A stretch of 64,000 nucleotides of DNA from Cohnella sp. WQ 127256 (GTDB lineage Bacteria; Bacillota; Bacilli; Paenibacillales; Paenibacillaceae), in contig NZ_JAMZCY010000002.1 in NCBI RefSeq assembly GCF_024519285.1, forward strand, positions 186,001 through 250,000, in the 5' to 3' direction. The notes under the pieces are model-generated. The model was not told the DNA's origin and did not search any database. It saw nothing but the letters and a program-made list of their open reading frames with translations. Both the position numbers and the translations under genes were made by a program. Positions 1-7,600 of this stretch are shown one piece after another. Numbering within the stretch: position 1 is the first letter of the stretch; each line of letters opens with the position of its first letter.

Positions 1-1191
1 TGAATTTATCTCATTATCAGTAGAAGAATTAAGAACTCTTATACTACTGTTAACAAGATTTCGAGAAAGCATTAATAAGACATGCTCGAAATCGACCTTT
101 CCATCAACATTAAATGTTTTAGTCAAGTCTAAGTATTCTTCTCTCAATAGAAAATATATATCATTATTTAATTTGTTCTTAATTGTCAACTTCAAATCGG
201 TTTTAAACCTGTCTATAAAATATTTGATTTTCTCGTGTACCTTTTGTAGCGGACTTATATGACATAAGAAGCTATAGCTCTGTGGCTTTTTCGTCAATTG
301 AATTTCTGTCAACATCTTTAAGGTGGCTGCTACATAAAAAGAGCATAAGGCTTGTTTTATACCGATGGGCACATTGTAATCGATAAAATTTTCAATTTCA
401 TTATCGGTAAATAAGGTGAGTTCATCCTTTTGTAATTCTCTAATTACATTTTCCCTATTTTCAAGAAACAAAGTTTCTAATCCAATATATCCATTACCAA
501 CAGTAGCCAACTCTACAAAACTGGGGGATAAAAAGTCTGTTTGCAATATTATTGCTTGTGGTGTTGCTGTTACCTGCAAAAATAAATTTAGCTTTTGTTT
601 TGATATAATGTTTTTGAGGTGCTGATTAATAGTGCTGGGCGGTTTATCTTCAAAACGCTGATTAGTATTTAATCCAACAGCATCTGCTTCGTCATCTATA
701 ATTAAAGTGGGAATAGTACATGCTTCATACTGATCAATGAACTCTAGTAACTTAGTGAGGTCTGAGGGATTCTTTTTACATATTACAACTACGCCTTCAT
801 CATCTAATGTTTCCTTTATATACTCATAGGGTTCATAAAGAATTGTACTTATGTGGTTAACATACATTCCTTGTAAAGATTCTTGAGATCGATTTAGGGT
901 TTGTTGCTGTAAATCATTATTGTTATCTGTAAGTAGTATGAAAAACTTATAACCATTATCTGAAGCAATTGCAATTGTCATGTTTATAATATTTGTTTTT
1001 CCACTCTGGACTAACCCGTAAAGGAGACCTAGTTTACTATCATTATCAAATTCAGGACAAGGAGCATGTTTAAATATCCTTTTAGCGGTGGAGATTAAAT
1101 CTGATGTAGAGTTTTCGCCAATATCCTCAACTAATAAACTCTTGAAATTATTTACATGGAAGCCATCTTCAATAATATCTATGTAGCTCAT
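1..1191 (-). CDS. Z1/SF2 helicase-like ATPase (partial, C-terminus off the left edge)
   Basis: An open frame runs without a stop for 397 codons from an ATG at 1191 to the window edge, so the C-terminal part is missing. A G-rich Shine-Dalgarno (AAGGGGG) lies about 9 bases before the ATG. Visible motifs: Walker A 'GLVQSGKT' at residues 59-66, a DEAD-like Walker B 'LIIDDEAD' at 163-170, and a motif III-like 'VTATPQ' at 207-212. The order and the VQSGKT form match P-loop proteins that carry a Z1 domain, known from MutL/MORC-associated restriction-type systems and the Mza defence system. The Z1 domain itself would lie in the missing part, so the family call rests on the N-terminal motor. It is divergent from the HD-GHKL gene, about 97 bp away, and is A+T-rich like it. 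It probably acts as a DNA or RNA translocase in a conflict system; that role is inferred. Confidence 0.75.
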   Translation of the reverse strand, partial: MSYIDIIEDGFHVNNFKSLLVEDIGENSTSDLISTAKRIFKHAPCPEFDNDSKLGLLYGLVQSGKTNIINMTIAIASDNGYKFFILLTDNNNDLQQQTLNRSQESLQGMYVNHISTILYEPYEYIKETLDDEGVVVICKKNPSDLTKLLEFIDQYEACTIPTLIIDDEADAVGLNTNQRFEDKPPSTINQHLKNIISKQKLNLFLQVTATPQAIILQTDFLSPSFVELATVGNGYIGLETLFLENRENVIRELQKDELTLFTDNEIENFIDYNVPIGIKQALCSFYVAATLKMLTEIQLTKKPQSYSFLCHISPLQKVHEKIKYFIDRFKTDLKLTIKNKLNNDIYFLLREEYLDLTKTFNVDGKVDFEHVLLMLSRNLVNSSIRVLNSSTDNEINS

Positions 1192-1288
1192 TATTAATGG
1201 ACCCCCTTAATATAGATTCTACCTACTCTGTATAATATATGGTATCATTTTACTCAGGTAAATAGTAGTAAAAAGGGGACAAGCTTTG
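1192..1288. promoter_or_regulatory. Divergent promoter region between helicase and HD-ATPase genes
   Basis: This short A+T-rich gap holds both Shine-Dalgarno sites and must hold both promoters. A TATAAT lies at 1231-1236 on the plus strand, without a good -35. On the minus strand, TTACCT, 16 bases, then TATATT is a possible pair. The two putative promoters overlap, which would tie expression of the two genes together. No clear operator palindrome was seen. Confidence 0.35.
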
Positions 1289-3763
1289 ATGACAGTCAAT
1301 GCAAATGATGATTGGAGACCAGAGGTAGTTAATCATCTGAATACCTCAGTATTTTATAATGAATTAATAAGTAGACAAGGAGCAAACTCGGCTGTTGGTT
1401 CTTTAATAACTATTATCAACGATTCTTGCTATTATGCATACCAAAGAACAAAAGTAATAATTAGATATATGGAACAATATACATTGCATGATGGTGATCA
1501 TCTATTTAGAGTTTTGAAGTTAATGGAAAAAATTGTGCCAGTTGAGGAAGTAAAGGAACTCGGTAATCTTGAATTAGCCTTATTGATTTTAAGTGCATTT
1601 TTTCATGATATAGGTATGGCACCAGATTCAAATGAAGTTGAAATTTGGCTCGGTCGCATTAGTAGTAATGATATGACCCCTGAACAAAGACAACAAAAAT
1701 TTAAGTATGAGAAATACTGTTCTACAAGTCCTTCACTTCAAAGAAGGGTGAATAGAAATATCGCGACTGGAAACCATCAGCAAGTAGTACTTCTTGAAAA
1801 ACATCAACTATCTGAATGGATAAGAAAAACACATGCTGATAGAGCAAGAGAAATTGTCAACTCACAGAGAGCAGACTTTAAGTATAAAGATTGTAATTTC
1901 GCTTCTATTTTAGGAGAGATTTGTGTCAGTCATAACGAAAATCCCTACTCTTTGCTACGGGAAGACAATAATATTAACCCAAATTTATTAATCTCCAATG
2001 GAGAGTATGTAAATGTTCCATATATAGCAATAATATTAAGACTTGCTGATATACTTGATTTTGATTCGAAAAGGACTCCAAAGGTATTGTTTGATCATAT
2101 TGGAGTGAAAAATCCTATTAGTCTTGCTGAGTGGCAAAAGCATAGATCAATAGATGGTTGGAACATATCTTCAGAACAAATAACTTTTTCAGCTACATGT
2201 GACCATCCTGCGATTGAGAGATCGATTAAAGACTTTTGTAACTACATTGAGCAAGAAATTGCAAGTTGTCATGGTGTCCTAAGAGAATTGAACTATACCT
2301 ATGATAGAAGGCATCTGAGAGAAAAGTATAATATCAATGTATCAGCTCCTGTTAAGCCACAGATAAGAATTGCAGAAGACGATTTTGGGAAACCTAAGTA
2401 CCACTATATTGACGCATATTTTAAACTTAATCAGTCAGAGATTATAGAGCTATTGATGGGGACGAATCTATATGGAGATACATCATTTGCTTTACGTGAA
2501 TTGATCCAAAATTCGCTAGATACTTGTCGTTTCCGTTCAATAAAAGAAAACGATTGGGGTAATCTCTACCGGCCTCAAATAAGTATCAGGTTTAATCGTG
2601 AGGATTCCGTTGACATATTGGAAATCGAAGATAACGGTATGGGAATGGATGAAGATATAATAAAAAAATATTTTTCGAATGTCGGTTCTTCATATTATAG
2701 ATCCGATGAGTTTTATCAAGATATGGCAATTGCATCCAACTCTTTCACTCCTATCTCGAAGTTTGGTATTGGCTTTTTGTCAGCATTTATGGTGTCTGAT
2801 TCAATTGAAGTAGATACTGTAAGGAAAACAGATCGCTATCAAATATCCGAACAACCATTAAATATCGAAATAGAGGGAGAATCGGGGATATTCTTGGCCA
2901 AAATTGGTTCGAGGGAACATCCAGGAACTAAAATTAAATTGTATTTGAAAGAAGGGCATCCATTTGGATATCCAAATGAGAAACAAGCTGACTCAAGGTT
3001 ATTGAAAATATTAAATGAAGTTATTCGATATAATTCAACTGAAATTGTCGTTGAGACTGATGAATTTATAGTGAATTATGATTCTTATGGAGAAGAGATT
3101 GAAGTATTTATTACTGAGGATATTGCCGAGTATACTAAAGAGATTCAACTGCCGCTAGATGGTTTAATAGATGGGCTATCAGGTACACTCAAATGTATTT
3201 TTTTGTTTGATGATAAAGTAATAAAGGAAATAAAAATGCCTAAAAAGACTTATACAGATGAAAATGGACAAATCACAGAATATTCAAGAAGTTTTATTTG
3301 TGAAATGGGTTCTATTAATGAAGTTACGAATTTCGTTACAACTACTACAAAGAAATCCATCTCATCTAGAGGATACTTAACAATGGGAGGTATTAGTATA
3401 AGTGATAAATTGTTTGTTAATAACAGTGAAAAAATAAATAATGATAATAATTTAGGAACATTCATATGGCCATTCCCTGTTATTTACGACATTAAACTTT
3501 CTAATGAAGTGGTAATTAACTTAACTGCTTCCAGGAATAATATCATAATTGATGATAAGTGGTCGGAGTTTAAGGATATTTTATGCAAAGTCGTGGCAAT
3601 TAGATTAATTGAAACTATCGAGGATGAAAGTATTATTGGAAGTTTGATTCAACTTGTCTCAAATGGTATTGAAGCAGAAGAATTAAAAAGGCACTTAATT
3701 TTACAATACGGTGAGTATGCTTCCAAAACGGCAAAGGAACGAATTGGTGGTAGCCCTATTTAG
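1289..3763 (+). CDS. HD phosphohydrolase domain fused to Hsp90/MutL-type (GHKL) ATPase
   Basis: A TTG at 1286 is directly followed by an ATG at 1289; AAAAGGGG at 1271-1278 suits either start. The protein is about 824 residues. Residues 65-260 look like an HD metal-dependent phosphohydrolase: H68/H72, 'FFHDIG' with H107-D108, H183, H216 and the 'ADILDFD' aspartates near 255-260. Residues 375-800 form a GHKL ATPase: N-box 'ELIQNSLDT' at 405-413, 'DNGMGMD' at 449-455 and 'KFGIGFLSAF' at 492-501, all apparently intact. There is no signal peptide or membrane segment, so it should be cytoplasmic. Such HD-plus-Hsp90-like proteins are known mainly from sequence surveys of conflict systems. An inferred model is ATP-driven conformational control of a nucleotide- or nucleic-acid-cleaving HD domain. 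The helicase gene is its divergent neighbour. The product of the HD site cannot be told from sequence. Confidence 0.8.
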   Translation: MTVNANDDWRPEVVNHLNTSVFYNELISRQGANSAVGSLITIINDSCYYAYQRTKVIIRYMEQYTLHDGDHLFRVLKLMEKIVPVEEVKELGNLELALLILSAFFHDIGMAPDSNEVEIWLGRISSNDMTPEQRQQKFKYEKYCSTSPSLQRRVNRNIATGNHQQVVLLEKHQLSEWIRKTHADRAREIVNSQRADFKYKDCNFASILGEICVSHNENPYSLLREDNNINPNLLISNGEYVNVPYIAIILRLADILDFDSKRTPKVLFDHIGVKNPISLAEWQKHRSIDGWNISSEQITFSATCDHPAIERSIKDFCNYIEQEIASCHGVLRELNYTYDRRHLREKYNINVSAPVKPQIRIAEDDFGKPKYHYIDAYFKLNQSEIIELLMGTNLYGDTSFALRELIQNSLDTCRFRSIKENDWGNLYRPQISIRFNREDSVDILEIEDNGMGMDEDIIKKYFSNVGSSYYRSDEFYQDMAIASNSFTPISKFGIGFLSAFMVSDSIEVDTVRKTDRYQISEQPLNIEIEGESGIFLAKIGSREHPGTKIKLYLKEGHPFGYPNEKQADSRLLKILNEVIRYNSTEIVVETDEFIVNYDSYGEEIEVFITEDIAEYTKEIQLPLDGLIDGLSGTLKCIFLFDDKVIKEIKMPKKTYTDENGQITEYSRSFICEMGSINEVTNFVTTTTKKSISSRGYLTMGGISISDKLFVNNSEKINNDNNLGTFIWPFPVIYDIKLSNEVVINLTASRNNIIIDDKWSEFKDILCKVVAIRLIETIEDESIIGSLIQLVSNGIEAEELKRHLILQYGEYASKTAKERIGGSPI

Positions 3764-3979
3764 TGGGAGTTGGAAAAAGTCGAAATTGCGGACTGGCTCG
3801 TGATATTATCCCCTTCAAGTAGACACTCGAAAAAACCTCATGATATCATTGGGGAATGGGTGAACTTGGAGTAGTTTTTGTATGGGTAAAAGGACAATCT
3901 CCTGTTGTTTTCTTAGGTGAGGCAGAGTGAGTGAGGCATGAGGGAGGTCGTCCGATTAGTTTCGTGTGGAGTGACAACG

Positions 3980-4356
3980 ATGATTGATGTCGCAGCGGCG
4001 ATATAGAGAATAAGGATGGCAAGATATTGATCGCCCGTCGACGAGAAGGGAAGCCCCAAGCTGGATTGTGGGAATTCCCCGGTGGGAAGATTGAGGCTGG
4101 AGAGACTGCGCAGACTTGCTTAATTCGTGAGCTTCAGGAAGAGATGAACATACGGATTGACCCAGGTGAGCTTTTTGGAATCAATGAGTATGATTACGGC
4201 TCTATACAGATCCGACTTATTGCTTACTGGGCAGCATTCGTTAGTGGAGATATTCGACTCGTCGATCATGACGAATATGCTTGGGTGAAGAGGGACGAGC
4301 TCGGGAGTTACATTTTCGCTCCAGCGGATGTTAATTTTGTAGAAATGTTACTGTGA
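3980..4356 (+). pseudogene. MutT-like Nudix hydrolase, frameshifted near its N-terminus
   Basis: The frame from ATG 3980 starts 'MIDVAAAI' and then meets TAG at 4004. The -1-shifted frame continues at once as 'IENKDGKILIARRREG' and carries on to a normal C-terminus at 4356. Adding one base near 4003 would restore a typical MutT of about 125 residues. The Nudix box is present: 'GGKIEAGET' followed by 'RELQEEMNI', with the usual final Gly replaced by Asn. A TTG at 4027 could start a shorter 109-residue product, but it would lack the first strand of the fold. MutT proteins remove 8-oxo-dGTP and similar oxidised nucleotides. Either this is a true pseudogene or a sequencing error; a second, more decayed copy of its 3' end follows the next gene. 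In the 216 bases before it no gene was recognised. Confidence 0.8.
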
Positions 4357-4375
4357 ATAATGATCACTCGAAAGT

Positions 4376-4405
4376 CGCTGATGCCTAGAGCATTGGCTTT
4401 TTTTT
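4376..4405 (+). terminator. Terminator after Nudix gene (hairpin copy A)
   Basis: CGCTGATGC, loop CTAGA, then GCATTGGCT pairs with G-T wobbles and is followed by a run of T. It lies 20 bases after the Nudix stop. The same hairpin recurs at 10557 and 11930. The 4406-4671 interval contains one more terminator and the leader of the repeat-protein gene and no other gene that I can see. Confidence 0.8.
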
Positions 4406-4523
4406 ATATGGGAGTTTGATTTGGATCAGCAAACCGTAGAACCCAAGGCAGGGGTAAGACAAACAGAGTTATTGGTAAGCCAATTTTTCGACATAAATTA
4501 AATAATTTCGTCAATTTAAAAAT

Positions 4524-4554
4524 ACCGCGAAGGCTGGATGCTACGCGGTTTTTG
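4524..4554 (+). terminator. Intrinsic terminator
   Basis: ACCGCG at 4524-4529 pairs perfectly with CGCGGT at 4544-4549 and is followed by TTTTT. It insulates the large repeat-protein gene from upstream transcription. Confidence 0.75.
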
Positions 4555-4671
4555 TCTATTTTTTGGCCGAATCTTTCATTATTCTTTTATTTGACTTCAG
4601 TAGACTTATATAAATGATGATTTGAAGTTTACTGAACTTATAGCTGGATTATTGATGGGAGCGAGATGTAA

Positions 4672-7600
4672 ATGAATAGAAAAGTAAAGCAGACTTATCG
4701 TAAAATATTAAGTTTCATGCTGGGGATGCTGATTTTTTTGTCAGGAGTACCCTATATGGGCGCTCCAATGGTTGCCCATGCGGCCACTGTACAATGGGCT
4801 GATGTAGGCTCCGCCGGTTTTTCGACAGGTAATGTAAATTATACAAGTATAGCTATCGACAACAGTGGCACGCCCTATGTTGTGTATCAGGATGAGGGCA
4901 ATAGTTATAAAGCAACTGTAATGAAATATAACGGAAGCTCATGGGAAAATGTAGGCTCTGCCGGTTTTTCGACAGGTAGTGTAAGTTATCCAAGTATAGC
5001 CATCGACGGTAGCGGCACGCCCTATGTTGCGTATCAGAATTTGGGTAACGGCAATAAAGCAAATGTTATGAAATATAACGGAAGCTCGTGGGAAAATGTA
5101 GGCTCCAACGGTTTTTCCGCAGGTGGAGTAGAATCTACAAGTATAGCCCTCGACAGCAGTGGCACGCCCTATGTTGTGTATAGGGATGCGGGTAGCGGCG
5201 ATAAAGCAACCGTTATGAAATTTAACGGAAGCTCGTGGGTGAATGTAGGCTCCGCTGGTTTTTCGGCAGATGCCGCAAGTTATACGAGAATAGCCATCGA
5301 CAGCAGCGGCATGCCTTATGTTGTGTATATGGACGATGCTAACAGCTTTAAAGCAACCGTTATGAGATATAACGGAGGCGCGTGGGAGAATGCAGGCTCC
5401 GCCGGTTTTTCGGCAGGTGCTGCATTTCATACAAGTATAGCTATCGACAGCAATGGCACGCCTTATGTTGTGTATCAGGATGGGGGGAACAGCAATAAAA
5501 CAACCGTTATGAGATATAACGGAAGCTCGTGGGAGAATGTAGGCTCGGCCGGATTTTCGTCAGGCAGTACAAGTTATACAAATATAGCCATCGACAATAG
5601 CGGGACGCCTTATGTTGTGTATCAGGATGGGGGCAGTAAAGCAACCGTCATGAAATATAACGGAAACGCGTGGGAGAATGTAGGCTCCGCCAAGTTCTCG
5701 GCAGGTACTGCCATTTTTACAAGTATAGACATCGACAGCAGCGGGGCGCCCTATGTTGTGTATAAGGATTTAGGAAACGGCTCTAAAGCAACCGTTAAGA
5801 AGCTTACATTAACATACAATGTAACTTATAACGGCAATGTCGCTACGACCGGAAGCTCGCCGACGGATAGCACCATGTATCGGATGGGAGATACGGCCAC
5901 GGTTCTGGGCAACACGGGAAGCTTAGTGAAAACGGACTATACGTTCTCGGGCTGGAATAAGAAGGCGGACGGAACTGGGACGAATTACGTGGCAGGCGAC
6001 CCGATCAGCATAAGCTCAGACGACGTGCTACTGTACGCGAAGTGGAAAATAACAAACGCGGCCGCACCGAGCATCGGGACGCAACCGACGGGGGCAACGG
6101 TGAACGAAGGAGCCAGCAGTCCGAGCTTAAGCGTAACAGCTACGGTGAGCGATAGCGGAACGCTTAGCTACCAGTGGTACAGCAACACGATCAGCAGCAA
6201 TAGCGGCGGCACAGCAATCAGCGGGGCAACAAGCGCATCGTATATAGCGCCGACGACAACGGCGGGCACGAAATACTACTATGTCGTGGTGACGAATACG
6301 AACAGCAGCGCGACGGGTAACCAAACGGGCACGGCAACGAGCAGCGCGGCGACGGTAACGGTGAACGCGTTGATTAACGCGGCTACGCCGAGCATTGGCA
6401 CGCAACCGATGGGGGCAACGGTGAACGAAGGAGCCAGCAGCCCAAGCTTTAGCGTAGCAGCTACAGTGAGCGATAGCGGAACACTGAGCTACCAGTGGTA
6501 CAGCAACACGACCAGCAGCAATAACGGAGGCACAGCAATCAATGGGGCAACGAGTGCATCGTATGCAGCGCCGACGACAATGGCGGGAAAGACCTACTAT
6601 TATGTCGTGGTGACGAACACGAACGGCAGTGCGACGGGCAACCAAACGGCCACGGCAACGAGCAACGTAGCGACGGTAACGGTGAACGCATTGACTAATG
6701 CGGCTACACCGAGCATCGGCACACAGCCGACGGGGGCAACGGTGAACGAAGGAGCCAGCAGCCCGAGCTTAAGCGTAGCAGCTACGGTGAATGACGGAGG
6801 AACGCTGAGCTATCAGTGGTACAGCAACACGGCCAGCAGCAATAGCGGCGGCACGATAATCAGCGGTGCAACGAGCGCATCGTATGCAGCGCCGACGACA
6901 ACGGCGAGCACGACGTACTACTATGTCGTGGTGACGAACACGAATAGTAGCGCGACGGGCAACCAAACGGCCACGGCAACGAGCAACGCGGTGACGGTAA
7001 TGGTGAACGCGCTGATCAATGCGGCCGCACCGAGCATCGGGACGCAACCGACGGGGGCAACGGTGAATGAAGGAGCCAGCAGCCCGAGCTTTAGCGTATC
7101 AGCTACGGTGAATGACGGAGGAACGCTGAGCTATCAATGGTACAACAACACGACCAGCAGCAATAGCGGCGGCACAGCAATCAGCGGGGCAACAAGCGAA
7201 TCGTATGCAGCGCCGACGACAACGGCGGGCACGACATACTACTATGTCGTGGTGACGAACACGAATAGTAGCGCGACGGGCAACCAAACGGCCACGGTGA
7301 CGAGCGGCGTAGCGACGGTAACGGTGAACGCGCTGACCAATGCGGCCACGCCGAGCATCGGGACGCAGCCGACAGGGGCAATGGTGAACGAAGGCTCCAG
7401 CACGCCTTTGAGCGTAGCAGCTACGGTGAGTGATAGCGGAACGCTGAGCTACCAGTGGTACAGTAACACGGCCAATAGTAATAGCGGCGGCACAGTAATC
7501 AATGGGGCAACGAGCGCGTCGTATGCAGCGCCGACGACAACGGCGGGCACGGCCTACTACTATGTCGTGGTGACGAACACGAACAGCAGCGCGACCGGTA

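Noticed and set aside
3770-3880. Short frame starting 'VEIADWLVILSP' after the HD-ATPase gene
   Set aside because: About 30 codons without a start or ribosome site and no recognisable family; too little to call.
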